Origin: Planctomycetota bacterium
Lineage (GTDB): Bacteria; Planctomycetota; Phycisphaerae; UBA1845
Direction: 5' to 3'
DNA: 64,000 bases
Assembly: GCA_030616775.1 (NCBI GenBank)
Contig: JAUWWQ010000010.1
Coordinates: 34,588-98,587, forward strand
In this document: piece by piece, positions 52,447-62,410 of the stretch
Layout: the number at the start of each line of letters is the position of its first letter
How positions within the stretch are numbered: position 1 is the stretch's first letter
Notes under the pieces: generated by a model
Database searches by the model: none
What the model was told of the DNA's origin: nothing
What the model saw: the letters and a program-made list of their open reading frames with translations, nothing else
Program-made: the position numbers and the translations under genes

Positions 52447-52830
52447 ATGTACACGGTCACCGTTGAGGCAAGATTCTCCGCCGTTCACCAGGTGCGGCTT
52501 GGGGACGGCACACTCGAGCCGCCGCACGGGCATGATTGGCTGGTCCGGGCCTGTTTCTCGCGGTCGGAGTTGGACGAGGCCGGCATGGTTGTCGATTTCT
52601 CGAAAGCCCGGTCCGCCCTGCAGTCCGTCCTAGCTCGGCTGGACCGTGCCGACTTGAACAGCCACGAGGGGCTTGCAGGTAAAAACCCGACGGCAGAGGT
52701 CGTGGCGAGATACATCTACGACCGCATGGCTGAGCCGGGTCTGTCAGTGCTTCGGCGTATTGAGGTAACTGAAGCACTGGGATGCGTGGCGGCCTACGGG
52801 CCGGTCGGTTTGACCGAGAATGCAGAGTAA
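52447..52830 (+). CDS. 6-pyruvoyl-tetrahydropterin synthase / QueD-like protein
   Basis: 127 residues from ATG 52447 (AAGGTGG upstream). QueD-like layout: FSAVHQV (first zinc His), PPHGHDWLVRACF (the two other zinc His), GMVVDFSKARSAL, LDRADLN, NPTAEVVARYIYD and VTEALGCVAAY (Glu). The zinc site is intact. The catalytic Cys of QueD and the usual 'LDHxxLN' His are missing, and spacing at the active site is short, so the reaction may differ. It lies 85 bp before mcsA on the same strand. Confidence 0.75.
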   Translation: MYTVTVEARFSAVHQVRLGDGTLEPPHGHDWLVRACFSRSELDEAGMVVDFSKARSALQSVLARLDRADLNSHEGLAGKNPTAEVVARYIYDRMAEPGLSVLRRIEVTEALGCVAAYGPVGLTENAE

Positions 52831-52915
52831 ACCCGCAGATTGACGATGAATAGGACGGTTCGTACAATCAACAGGGAATGGTGCGGGGTATCGTAGTTTT
52901 TCGGACTGCCGGCCA

Positions 52916-53407
52916 ATGAGTCTTGTCTGTCAACGTTGCCAACAGGCGAAAGCGACCGTCCACATTACGGACACGGTTCCGGATAAGCGGGAGCTCCACC
53001 TCTGCGAAGACTGCGCCGAAAAGGAAGGGGTGATCATCAAGCAGCATCACCAATCCACCAACGAAATCCTGCAGCAGCTCATCAAGCACAAGGCCGGACT
53101 TGGCGCTGCCGGCGACTTGGCCTGTCCGAACTGCGGCATGACCGTCCGCGAGTTTCAGCTTAAGGGGCAGCTCGGATGTTCGCATGACTACGAGGCATTC
53201 AAGGAGTTGCTCACCCAACTAATCGAGCGAGCCCACGAGGGTGCCACCCATCACGTGGGCAAAGTGCCCGCAACAGCCGGCGAGACGGTCCGCAAGCACG
53301 CCGGTTTGCTCCGCCTGCGCCGTGAGCTGCAAGAGGCCGTCGAACAGGAAAACTACGAGCACGCCGCCCGGGTGCGTGATCAGATTCAGGCTCTGGAATC
53401 CGTATGA
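52916..53407 (+). CDS. mcsA: McsA, activator of protein-arginine kinase
   Basis: 163 residues. Two CxxC zinc pairs in the first half (VCQRCQQAKATVHI, HLCEDCAEKEG), another CPNCGMT with a later Cys, and a C-terminal UvrB/UvrC motif (LRRELQEAVEQENYEHAARVRDQIQALE). McsA binds and switches on the kinase McsB. The ATGA overlap with mcsB shows coupled translation. No ctsR or clpC is in the window, unlike the Firmicutes operon. Confidence 0.93.
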   Translation: MSLVCQRCQQAKATVHITDTVPDKRELHLCEDCAEKEGVIIKQHHQSTNEILQQLIKHKAGLGAAGDLACPNCGMTVREFQLKGQLGCSHDYEAFKELLTQLIERAHEGATHHVGKVPATAGETVRKHAGLLRLRRELQEAVEQENYEHAARVRDQIQALESV

Positions 53408-54462
53408 CCATTGACGAGCTGACGCCAACGACCGGTGAGTGGCTTCGCGGTGTCGGATCCATGTCCGACGTGGTGATCTCGTCGCGGATTCGCCTGGCAA
53501 GAAACCTCGCCGATCGTCCATTCCTGGCAACCGCCAGCGCAACCGAGCGAACGGAAATCTACCGTTGCCTGACCGATGCGATTACCTCGACCTCCGCCGG
53601 CAGCGATGCGTTGCTCGTTGACATCGAGCAGACAGACACACTCGATCGTGAGGTACTCGTGGAACGTCATCTGGTCAGCCGTCAACACGCCAACGGCGAT
53701 GGTAGCCGCGGCGTTACAATATCACCTGACGAGACCCGCGCCTTGATGATCAACGAGGAGGATCACCTGCGCATTCAGGCGTTGCGCAGCGGGCTTGAAC
53801 TGGAAGCGCTGTGGGAGGAAGTCAGCGGCGTGGACGACACCCTGGCGAAGCGTCTGGCATTTGCGTTTGACCGGCAGTTCGGTTATCTGACCGCCTGTCC
53901 CACGAATGTGGGAACGGGCATTCGCGTCTCGGTTATGCTCCATTTGCCGGCCCTGAAACTGACCAAGGAGATCGAACGTGTTGCCCGGGCGGCCCGGGAC
54001 ATGCACCTGGCCGTCCGCGGAATGCACGGCGAGGGGACCGATGCCCTCGGCGATCTCTACCAGCTTTCCAACCAAACCACGCTGGGCAAGACGGAGGAGG
54101 AGATCATCGGAGTGTTCAGCGAGACGATCGTTCCCAAAATCGTCGAGTATGAACGGACCGCCCGTGATTCGCTGGCCCAGCACAGCCCTTACCAGCTCGA
54201 CGACAAGATTTGGCGGGCCTATGGCATCCTGGTCAATGCCCGGCGGATCGGCAGCGAGGAAACACAGGCACTTCTGTCGCCCATCCGCATGGCTATTCAC
54301 ATGGAGCGCTTCACCTCGATGAGCGTTGCAGCGCTCAATGAGCTGCTGTTGCACACTCAACCGGCCCACCTTCAAAAGCTGCACGGCAAGACACTCGAAG
54401 GGGAACAACGCGACATCGTCCGGGCGGAGTACCTTCGCAGCCGCCTGGCACCGTCGCCGTGA
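53404..54462 (+). CDS. mcsB: McsB, protein-arginine kinase
   Basis: 352 residues of the ATP:guanido phosphotransferase family: ISSRIRLARNLADRPF near the N-terminus, INEEDHLRIQALRSG, FGYLTACPTNVGTGIRVSVMLHLP (with the catalytic Cys in TACPTNVGTG) and RGMHGEGTDALGDLYQLSNQTTLG. It phosphorylates arginines on proteins, marking them for Clp proteases in Gram-positives; target proteins here are unknown. It starts inside the mcsA stop (ATGA). Confidence 0.95.
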   Translation: MTIDELTPTTGEWLRGVGSMSDVVISSRIRLARNLADRPFLATASATERTEIYRCLTDAITSTSAGSDALLVDIEQTDTLDREVLVERHLVSRQHANGDGSRGVTISPDETRALMINEEDHLRIQALRSGLELEALWEEVSGVDDTLAKRLAFAFDRQFGYLTACPTNVGTGIRVSVMLHLPALKLTKEIERVARAARDMHLAVRGMHGEGTDALGDLYQLSNQTTLGKTEEEIIGVFSETIVPKIVEYERTARDSLAQHSPYQLDDKIWRAYGILVNARRIGSEETQALLSPIRMAIHMERFTSMSVAALNELLLHTQPAHLQKLHGKTLEGEQRDIVRAEYLRSRLAPSP

Positions 54463-54480
54463 TCGGCGCCCCCAAGCCGT

Positions 54481-55086
54481 TTACAAGCCGGTCAACAACT
54501 CGGAAACCTGCAGCCCAAGTGAGTTGCTGATCCGGGCCAGGGCCCAGATCGACGCCGCATTCTTTCCCAACTCAACCTGCGAGAGCTGGGACGTGGTCAG
54601 GTCCGTGCGGTCGGAAAGCTGGCGCAGGGTCAGGTTCTGGGCAAGCCGGTGGCTGCGGATTCTCTGGCCGATCAGGCGGTTGAGCTCGCCCTCATCGGTA
54701 TAGATAATGCCCATCCGGTGGCACGCTCGTTCGATCGAGTTGATCAGGTCCTCTTGCTTGAAGGGTTTGGCGATGTAGTCGCAGGTGCCACGGCGCATGG
54801 TCTCCGTCGCGCTATCCAGATCCGGATAGGCCGTCATTATGATGCAGCTCATGCGCTCGTCGATCTGCTTTAGCCTCTCGACGACCTCCACGCCGTCCAT
54901 CTTCGGCATCCGAAGGTCGATCAGCGCGATCTGGAACGACTCCTTGTCGGCGGCGGTGATCGCCTCGTCAGGGTCGTCGTACGTCCGAGGACTGTAGCCA
55001 TGATCCTCCAGAAGCAAGCCCACCGTCTTGCAGATGGAGGGATCGTCGTCGATAACCAGCACTCTAATATGGTGTCGTACGCCCAT
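54481..55086 (-). CDS. Response regulator with receiver and XRE-type helix-turn-helix
   Basis: 201 residues from ATG 55086 (AGGA eight bases upstream). The receiver domain is complete: VLVIDDDPS (acidic pocket), ALIDLRMPKMDG (phospho-Asp), MTAYPDLD (Thr) and YIAKPFKQED (Lys). The output is a cro/cI-like HTH (IGQRIRSHRLAQNLTLRQLSDRTDLTTSQLSQVELGKNAASIWALARISNSLG), uncommon for response regulators, which normally use OmpR, NarL or Fis types. No sensor kinase gene is adjacent. It runs convergent with mcsB, 18 bp away. Confidence 0.88.
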   Translation of the reverse strand: MGVRHHIRVLVIDDDPSICKTVGLLLEDHGYSPRTYDDPDEAITAADKESFQIALIDLRMPKMDGVEVVERLKQIDERMSCIIMTAYPDLDSATETMRRGTCDYIAKPFKQEDLINSIERACHRMGIIYTDEGELNRLIGQRIRSHRLAQNLTLRQLSDRTDLTTSQLSQVELGKNAASIWALARISNSLGLQVSELLTGL

Positions 55087-55765
55087 GTTCATCTTCCTGT
55101 CCTGACCTCCCGAGCGCATTGTCGCCCGATGGATTTCGTGTTCACCCAAACGGAAAAAGTATCGTGCCAAAAGAACAATGAAACCTGTTCCCCTTGGCCA
55201 CCTTGCTACGACTCACCTGCATCCGGTTGATTGAAGCTCTTGACATCCTAAAGTCCGACCGATACGCCCGCGTCGTGCTTACCGGACCGCTTAGCACCCT
55301 CGCCACGCAGCAACAATACCAGTAAGCCGCCAAAACGTGTTAACGCAAAACTCGTGTAACTACCGTGACAAGCGACTCACTAAGGATAATAGTGCACTAC
55401 TGGACAAGATTCCAGCAGAAATCGAAGAATCTGCAGGATTTCGCCCGTCGGTCTGAGGCCCAGATCCGCTTACGAGTTAAACTGTCAATTACGCTAGTAA
55501 AGCTGCGTAGACAAAACGAGTGGCAGGCGTTTTGTACGGAGGCGCGGGAAGGAAACGGGTGAAGGGTTGGAGTAATTCTCCTTTTTCTCTCGGGATCCGC
55601 GTAGAACATGGCACAATTGGACGTCGATGGATGACAACAATCATTGACACCTGTCGTAACCCATGGAGGCGTCAGCGCTCACCACACAGCCGTACTTGCC
55701 CTGGATGTACGACAAGAACCGGAAACCATCGACAATTGGTAGGTCCTGCTCGCGTGAGATCTCGC
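55087..55765. other. Gene-free gap between the response regulator and ahcY
   Basis: Nearly 680 bp, less GC-rich than its surroundings. A perfect inverted repeat ACAAAACG...CGTTTTGT lies at 55511-55535, and CAATTGGACGTCGATGG faces CCATCGACAATTGG (55612-55739). Several short open frames exist but none has a ribosome site or recognisable domain. An unrecognised small RNA or decayed gene cannot be excluded. Confidence 0.4.
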
Positions 55766-57193
<1,428 letters not shown>

Positions 57194-57219
57194 CGTTGCC
57201 TCCCTTTCCACAGAGTAAG

Positions 57220-57249
57220 GGTTATGGTCTCAGTGCTATCACCATAGCC
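57220..57249. promoter_or_regulatory. Inverted repeat between regulator gene and ahcY
   Basis: GGTTATGGT and ACCATAGCC form 9-bp arms with one mismatch and a 12-bp loop, just upstream of the ahcY ribosome site. It might be an operator, an attenuator or an internal stop. It is unlike the operator candidate upstream of the regulator gene. Confidence 0.4.
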
Positions 57250-57266
57250 TTTTCCTTGGGTTCGTC

Positions 57267-58208
57267 TCATCCCGGTTTGCAGCCGGTGGTCACAAACAAA
57301 TCGGGAGCGTCGTCGGCACGCTCCACCGTCACCAGCCTGCGCCATCTAACCTGCTCAAATCCAACCGACTTCAGGAGTCCGCCAAACTCGTCCGGATCAT
57401 GGCCCCACCATCGATCCTGCATGCGCTCACGGAACGATTCGCTTTGATGGGCGGTCTGCTCGACAATGAGGATGTTCCCGCCACCGCAGACGATCCGGTG
57501 CAGCTCTGCGAGGGCACCTCTGGGCGAAGGCACGTGGTGCAAAACCAACGCCGCAATGGCGAGGTTGATGGAGTCACTTGCAATGGGCAGTTGCCCCAGG
57601 TCGCCGCTGCGCACCTCGACATTATCGATACCGTGGTACTTGATCCGGTGACGGGCCGCTTCCAACATGTTGTCAACCGGCTCAACGCCGATCACCCGTT
57701 GAAAGTGTTGGGCCAGCGTCGGCAGCAGATATCCGGTCCCTGTGCCGATGTCCGCGACCGTCCATCTCTGTGGTAGCAGGGCGATGAACGCCTCCAAGTG
57801 AAAAGTCGACCCGAAGCTTTCCTCTCGCAAGGTATCCCACTGACGCCCGATTCGGTCGAAGAATCGATGGCTCATGTTCCGCCGTTTGCGGATCGTCGTT
57901 TCCAAGCGCGACTCGATCGAACCGGCCAGAGGCTGCTCGGCGATCCAGGCCAACAGCCGACCGGCAAGGTCGGACACTGCGCCATCATCCTGAGGAGCGC
58001 ACACCGAATACAGAACCGTGTTTCCGTCCCGGCGGTCATGTATGAGCCCGGCGTCACGGAGGATCTTCAAGTGGCGCGAGACCGTGGACTGGGGTTGATT
58101 GAGCACCTCTACGAGTTCCGAGACGCCCAGTTCGTGCCTGCCCAGGGCGGTCAAGGCCCGCTGTCTGGTCCTGTCGGCCATGGCTTTGAAAACCGCTTCC
58201 GGCTCCAT
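57267..58208 (-). CDS. ArsR-family regulator fused to a SAM-dependent methyltransferase domain (SahR-like)
   Basis: 313 residues. An N-terminal winged helix (residues ~1-95: FKAMADRTRQRALTALGRHELGVSELVEVLNQPQSTVSRHLKILRDAGL) joins a class I methyltransferase fold (VADIGTGTGYLLPTLAQHF, VIGVEPVDNMLEAAR, LAIAALVLHHVPSP). In Proteobacteria SahR proteins of this build repress S-adenosylhomocysteine recycling genes and sense S-adenosylhomocysteine. Here the gene is directly upstream of ahcY, which supports the same role. A perfect inverted repeat lies just upstream of it (58244-58267). Confidence 0.88.
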   Translation of the reverse strand: MEPEAVFKAMADRTRQRALTALGRHELGVSELVEVLNQPQSTVSRHLKILRDAGLIHDRRDGNTVLYSVCAPQDDGAVSDLAGRLLAWIAEQPLAGSIESRLETTIRKRRNMSHRFFDRIGRQWDTLREESFGSTFHLEAFIALLPQRWTVADIGTGTGYLLPTLAQHFQRVIGVEPVDNMLEAARHRIKYHGIDNVEVRSGDLGQLPIASDSINLAIAALVLHHVPSPRGALAELHRIVCGGGNILIVEQTAHQSESFRERMQDRWWGHDPDEFGGLLKSVGFEQVRWRRLVTVERADDAPDLFVTTGCKPG

Positions 58209-58243
58209 CGCACCCGCTTCGCTATGGGCAATCCGATATATCT

Positions 58244-58267
58244 AACTATCCGGATGATAGGATAGTT
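58244..58267. promoter_or_regulatory. Candidate operator of the ArsR-methyltransferase regulator
   Basis: AACTATCC and GGATAGTT form a perfect 8-bp inverted repeat with an 8-bp spacer, 35 bp before the regulator's ATG. ArsR dimers bind palindromes of this size. AT-rich ATATATCT next to it could be part of a promoter. It would allow autoregulation of the regulator-ahcY unit. Confidence 0.55.
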
Positions 58268-58474
58268 CGGCGACCTGTCAAGGGTATTTTCCAAAAAACT
58301 CGCCAAGTCGTGTGAATTCGGGTCGGCCCGGCGCTTTTCGTTGACCCAGGCCCGCCCGGGCGGCAAGATCAAGATAGGGTGCGGGTGCAACGGATAAAAC
58401 GCCCGATAAACCCCCGGTGCTTTTGGGGAACTCCTGTCGTGGCTGGGCGTCCAACTCAAAGGAAGCAGGTGACT

Positions 58475-59089
58475 ATGGGGCGTACCCCCCGCCCCGTATC
58501 GTTGGAGGACGCCGAACTTATCGAGAGCGTCAAGGCCGGTCAGACCGAGGCGTACGGAGAGCTGGTGCGCAAATACCAGGACCGTGTGTTCAACGCCTGC
58601 TGGCGGATCTGCGGTCACCTGGAAGACGCCCGAGATCTTACCCAGGAGGCGTTTCTGAAAGGGTACGAAGGGCTCCCCGGCTTCCGCCAGGAGAGCAGCT
58701 TTTACACATGGATCTTTCGCATTGTGGTGAACCTTGCACTCTCTCACCGGCGAGAAGCACAGCGACGGCGTGATGTCTCTTTGGAGCAGGGTCTACACCT
58801 GGTCGGATCCCAGGCAGACGGTCTGGCGAAACGGGTTGGCCACAAAGATGGGGATGATCCGGCCGGGGCGGCCAGCGAGGCCGAACTCCACGGCTGCGTG
58901 GTTCGGGCGCTGCAGGTGCTTGACGATGATCATCGTGCCGTGATCGTATTGCGAGACATTGAAGGCTTCAGTTACCGGGAAATCGCCGAGATTCTTCAGA
59001 TTCCGCCCGGTACGGTGAAGTCGCGAGTCCACCGTGCGAGAATGGCATTGTGTCAGGCCATCCGCCCGGCCCTGACGCGTAACGACTAG
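58475..59089 (+). CDS. ECF-type RNA polymerase sigma factor
   Basis: 204 residues from ATG 58475, with AGGT upstream. Region 2 is GELVRKYQDRVFNACWRICGHLEDARDLTQEAFLKGYEGLPGF...FYTWIFRIVVNLALSHRR, a linker follows, and region 4 is LDDDHRAVIVLRDIEGFSYREIAEILQIPPGTVKSRVHRARMAL. It is followed 13 bp later by an anti-sigma gene, so the two form a regulatory pair that responds to some envelope signal. Region 3 is absent, as usual for ECF factors. Confidence 0.93.
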   Translation: MGRTPRPVSLEDAELIESVKAGQTEAYGELVRKYQDRVFNACWRICGHLEDARDLTQEAFLKGYEGLPGFRQESSFYTWIFRIVVNLALSHRREAQRRRDVSLEQGLHLVGSQADGLAKRVGHKDGDDPAGAASEAELHGCVVRALQVLDDDHRAVIVLRDIEGFSYREIAEILQIPPGTVKSRVHRARMALCQAIRPALTRND

Positions 59090-59102
59090 GTGCGTTTGCT
59101 TT

Positions 59103-60698
59103 ATGTCGAACATCGATCAAGAACAACTTGGCGAGTGGCTGTCAGCCTATCTGGACGGAGAACTCAACCCCGAACAGAGGGAGCTGGTGGAGGGCCGATT
59201 GCGGGAAGACGAATCTGTCCGACGATTGTTGGATGAACTGCGCCGGACGGTGAACCTGGTCTCATCGCTTCCACGGCACTGCGCCCCCGGCTCGATTGCC
59301 GAGGATGTACAGCTTCACGTGGAGCGATCGGAACTGCTGGGCGAACCGGAGGAACCGTCGGTGCGCTCCGGCGGTCGACGCAGGCCGGTTCTGGCCGTCC
59401 TGTCGATGGCCGCCGCCCTTGGCCTGTTCGCTGTGGGTCTGCGGATCATCGTCACAAACCGAGCGACCGAGCCGCAAATCGGTGAGAGCACGGTGGCCAT
59501 GCGAGATACCGACGCAGAGTCCGCCCTGACTTCGGATCAACCCGCCCCGCCGGCGGGCCGCAGCGAAAAAGAGATGAGTCTCGTGGCGACGGCCGACTTC
59601 AGCCGGAAAATCAGGGCAGGACTGGGCACTGAGTCGGTCAGCACCCACGCCTTTGCCAATGAGACGGTTCGACTCCGGGTCGTGGCCCGAGATGAGGCGG
59701 ACCGTGAGGCTATTACTGACAAGATCGTGGCATACCTGGCGGAACGTCGTGCCGCCGATTTGGCCGTCGCCATGACCGAGGGATCGGATCGCACCGCACT
59801 TGCCGGTAGTTTCTATTATCGGGGCGATCCCGGCATCAACTATGTGGAACCAAGCGAGCAGCAGGTTCTGGTGCGGGCTTCCCGCCGCGAGCTCGAGGGT
59901 ATGATGGACGAGCTCGAGCGTTACCTACCCGCAACCGACAGCGTGGCACTGGTCGCGGGCCCCCTTTCGATTCACGGCTTGGGACGGGCCCGAACGGCGC
60001 TGTACGGGTTGGGCGAGCCGGCGCCGGCAGTCACGATGGGGCGCGGCCCCTATTCTCTGGGTGACAAGGCCGAGGCAGTAGACGGTGAGCGAGGCGAGAA
60101 GGACTTGACGTCGCCAGATACCACGCCTGCTCGGGTCGATAACCTGTTCGATGACCTACTCGAGACGATCGGACTCGACCGGGAGATGCTGGCAGGTCCA
60201 CCGACGCCGAAGCCCGATGCGGCTCCGGCCGGTCCGTCGACGTCGAAGGCTCCCACCGTCACGAAAGCGAAGAAGGCCGAGGCTTATGACCGCTTGGTGA
60301 CACCCGCTACAGTCGGCGCACGGGACGCCAGTGCCCGCGCCGGGGGAAGAGGCGGACGAAAGGATGAAGCTCCGGCCCTCGAAGGACCGCCGTCCTTGGT
60401 TGAGCGTCGGTTGAAAGCTCTGGAGGACTTGCGGCGTGGTGCCAAGCCGGCCGAGCCTTCCGAAGGCCCTGGCAAGGGAGGTCCAACCGCTGCACCGGCA
60501 ACGCTAGCTGCCGTCTCGCTGGGTAGCGAGACCGTGGCCACGGAGCCCGACGAACCGTACGTGACGCTGGTGGTGCAAGTGATGGTTGCCAGACCCGAGC
60601 CTTCCGAGCCGGCAAAGGCAGCCAGACCCGCCAAGTCCAAGACTAAGCCCAAGCCACAGGACGAGATGAAAGCTCGCAAGTCACGCGCAGCCGAATGA
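59103..60698 (+). CDS. Membrane-bound anti-sigma factor
   Basis: 531 residues. The N-terminal anti-sigma helix bundle (LGEWLSAYLDGELNPEQRELVEGRL...RRLLDELRRTVNLV) lacks the HxxxCxxC zinc residues seen in many relatives. One membrane helix lies at about residues 98-117 (VLAVLSMAAALGLFAVGLRI). The long outer part has a domain with RKIRAGLGTESVSTHAFANE, RLRVVARDEADREAITDKIV and GINYVEPSEQQVLVRASRREL, then low-complexity Pro/Ala/Lys-rich linkers. It should hold the upstream sigma factor until an envelope signal releases it. Confidence 0.8.
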   Translation: MSNIDQEQLGEWLSAYLDGELNPEQRELVEGRLREDESVRRLLDELRRTVNLVSSLPRHCAPGSIAEDVQLHVERSELLGEPEEPSVRSGGRRRPVLAVLSMAAALGLFAVGLRIIVTNRATEPQIGESTVAMRDTDAESALTSDQPAPPAGRSEKEMSLVATADFSRKIRAGLGTESVSTHAFANETVRLRVVARDEADREAITDKIVAYLAERRAADLAVAMTEGSDRTALAGSFYYRGDPGINYVEPSEQQVLVRASRRELEGMMDELERYLPATDSVALVAGPLSIHGLGRARTALYGLGEPAPAVTMGRGPYSLGDKAEAVDGERGEKDLTSPDTTPARVDNLFDDLLETIGLDREMLAGPPTPKPDAAPAGPSTSKAPTVTKAKKAEAYDRLVTPATVGARDASARAGGRGGRKDEAPALEGPPSLVERRLKALEDLRRGAKPAEPSEGPGKGGPTAAPATLAAVSLGSETVATEPDEPYVTLVVQVMVARPEPSEPAKAARPAKSKTKPKPQDEMKARKSRAAE

Positions 60699-60894
60699 CC
60701 AATCCGAGCCCGTAAGGGCAACGCCTGCCGATTCCGACTTCAGCAAGCAGACATACCCGTTGCGAACCATGTCCTTCTGGGACAAGATGGGACGCATTGA
60801 TGCTCTGTGCCGGCGATGTACCGGGCTATGCTCAGTACGTGCAACGACTTCTTGCGGCCGGAGCTGCTCCGAAGGCAATTGAAACCGGGCAGAA

Positions 60895-61542
60895 ATGAGT
60901 AACACAACCTCACTCGGCTCGACGGCACGATGGTGGCTGGCTGTGGTGGTTGGTTTAGTCGTGTCGATGCCCCTCGCGTGGCTCTTGTCGTACGCGGCGC
61001 CTTTGCCGTTTTTCCTTGGGGTCTTCTTTTTCGCGCTGTTCGGCCTGATGATTGGCGCGGTTATGCACCGGATCGCGTCGCCGGGTCGTCCATATTCCCG
61101 TGCGGTGCTCGTGGCCGGCACGACGGTGGTGGTGGTTGTCGGATGGACCGCCTCGATTGTTAAAGAAGGCCGGGACTTCCCGATGGACATGGCAGTCAAG
61201 GTGGGGAACCGCACTCGCGACATCGGGGATCGGACCATAGGCGAGTATCGTGCCGTCGTGGCCGATGAGGTTCGCAGCTTCCTTCGCGAGCGCTATCCGC
61301 CAGGCGGTACGATCGGATACGTGCGATGGGTTCTTACCAGCGGTGAGTTGAAGAAAGGCCAGATCGCCCACGTACATCGAACGCTGGAGCCGGCGCAACG
61401 CGGATTCACCTGGGCTGCCCGGGTCGTCCTGTCAATCGCTCTGTTCGCCTTCGGCGTCGGCTCGCAGACACTGCCGCTCAAACCGGACACAAACATCACC
61501 GAGCAAGCCGTGAAGGAATCCGAAGAAGCCGCACCTACCTAA
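60895..61542 (+). CDS. Membrane protein of unknown function
   Basis: 215 residues. Membrane segments: WWLAVVVGLVVSMPLAWLLS, PFFLGVFFFALFGLMIGAVM, AVLVAGTTVVVVVGWTASIV, and VVLSIALFAFGVGSQTLPL near the C-terminus. A ~90-residue loop between the last two includes RTRDIGDRTIGEYRAVVADE. No family recognised. It lies 196 bp after the anti-sigma gene on the same strand, in a gap where I saw nothing, and could belong to the same regulon. Confidence 0.65.
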   Translation: MSNTTSLGSTARWWLAVVVGLVVSMPLAWLLSYAAPLPFFLGVFFFALFGLMIGAVMHRIASPGRPYSRAVLVAGTTVVVVVGWTASIVKEGRDFPMDMAVKVGNRTRDIGDRTIGEYRAVVADEVRSFLRERYPPGGTIGYVRWVLTSGELKKGQIAHVHRTLEPAQRGFTWAARVVLSIALFAFGVGSQTLPLKPDTNITEQAVKESEEAAPT

Positions 61543-61668
61543 TACTGTGTTTCGCAGCGCGGCCTTCGGCCGCAACCAAAGGGTTTTGATGAAAGGCGTT
61601 GCTCTCTGGGTTAAGGTGAAGGTTTTGGAGCACTTTACCTTACCGAAGGACCAACGCCCTGAAGGTAC
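61543..61668. repeat. Mini-element fragment next to the broken nfo gene
   Basis: TACTGTGTTTCGCAGCGCGG followed by CCTTCGGCCGC resembles the left end of the TACCGTGTTTCA family plus a short hairpin. GGTTTTGATGAAAGGCGTTG and CAACGCCC suggest a weak second inverted repeat. The nfo frame breaks at its right side. Confidence 0.4.
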
Positions 61669-61926
61669 TTATACAGCGCCATCCGGTGACGCCAGGTTCA
61701 AAAGGTAGCTGGCGTGAGCGAGGACAGGTGCAAGGCCTGTCTGACGGGCCGCAGCCTTGTAGGCGGCCACGTGGCTGTCGCACAATTGGGGCGCCTGCCA
61801 TCGGCGTTGGTTCTTGACGAAGATCTGGAGGCAGTCGCACCCTACCCTCGCGCCGGCGGCGATGGCGTTCTCGAATCCGCCGGCGATAGACATGTGGGCC
61901 CCGAAGGTCGGTGTGGGCCTGGTCAT
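61669..61926 (-). pseudogene. nfo: Endonuclease IV (nfo), N-terminal fragment
   Basis: 85 residues: FGAHMSIAGGFENAIAAGAR, VGCDCLQIFVKNQRRWQAP, and VLAHASYLLNLASPDGAV then stop. This is the first ~80 residues of the AP endonuclease, including strands 1-3 of the TIM barrel and the first zinc His (HASYLLNLASPD). The remaining ~200 residues with the other zinc ligands are missing, so it cannot be active. The break lies directly against repeat sequence. Confidence 0.85.
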
Positions 61927-62048
61927 GCCAGCCTCCGCTGCGTTCGTGGGCGCGTGTTCGTAAGTCGCGTTGCTGCAATAGGTTACAGCGACCGGCCGGA
62001 GAGGCTAGCCCATCGGCGGAGGCAGGCCAGAAAATCGGTGGGGAGGGC

Positions 62049-62076
62049 TTGACTTGGGTACCGGATGTGTTAACTT
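62049..62076 (+). promoter_or_regulatory. Candidate upstream promoter for the 23S gene
   Basis: TTGACT, a 16-bp spacer and TAACTT. The -35 is close to consensus, the -10 weak. It may work together with the stronger -10 at 62118. Confidence 0.4.
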
Positions 62077-62092
62077 ATTGGGTTCGGCGCGG

Positions 62093-62123
62093 TTGCCGAT
62101 GGATGAGGCTAGCGCCATATAAT
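62093..62123 (+). promoter_or_regulatory. Candidate main promoter for the 23S gene
   Basis: TTGCCG, a 19-bp spacer and a perfect TATAAT (62118-62123). The start site would fall a few bases before the boxA element, as in rRNA operons. Confidence 0.55.
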
Positions 62124-62129
62124 GAGGTG

Positions 62130-62142
62130 TGCTCTTTGACAA
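62130..62142 (+). promoter_or_regulatory. boxA antitermination element
   Basis: TGCTCTTTGACAA matches the rRNA boxA consensus (TGCTCTTTAACA) with one change. It lies between the promoter and the 23S gene and would recruit the Nus antitermination factors. Its presence here shows that the 23S gene has its own transcription unit. The next ~270 bp up to 62410 is leader, with a GTGCGGG...CCCGCGC hairpin at about 62365-62385. Confidence 0.7.
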
Positions 62143-62410
62143 TTGAAGAAGCGGACGCACGTCTGCCGGCGGCCGGGGATCCTCACCCTTCGGGGGTCCA
62201 AGGTGCCCAGTCGGTGGACCAGGGTATTGGACGAACCACGGGTTCCAAAGTCTCGGTTGTATGGTCGTTTTGTTCCCAACGGGGCGAGGCGGCGGTGTGA
62301 TCGAGGCGTGGAATCTTTAGCGCTGGAAGGCTGCTTGATCGGACTCGGTTCTGGCTGCGGTCGTGCGGGACAAGAGCCCGCGCGATTGCATGACAGTCTC
62401 TCATGAGTGT

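Noticed and set aside
57194..57266. S-adenosylhomocysteine riboswitch before ahcY
   Set aside because: The gap is only 73 bp, shows a single hairpin and lacks the conserved core I would expect; control by the ArsR-type protein is more likely.
57800..58265. 155-codon plus-strand frame opposite the ArsR-methyltransferase gene
   Set aside because: Antisense shadow; the minus-strand product has clear domains.
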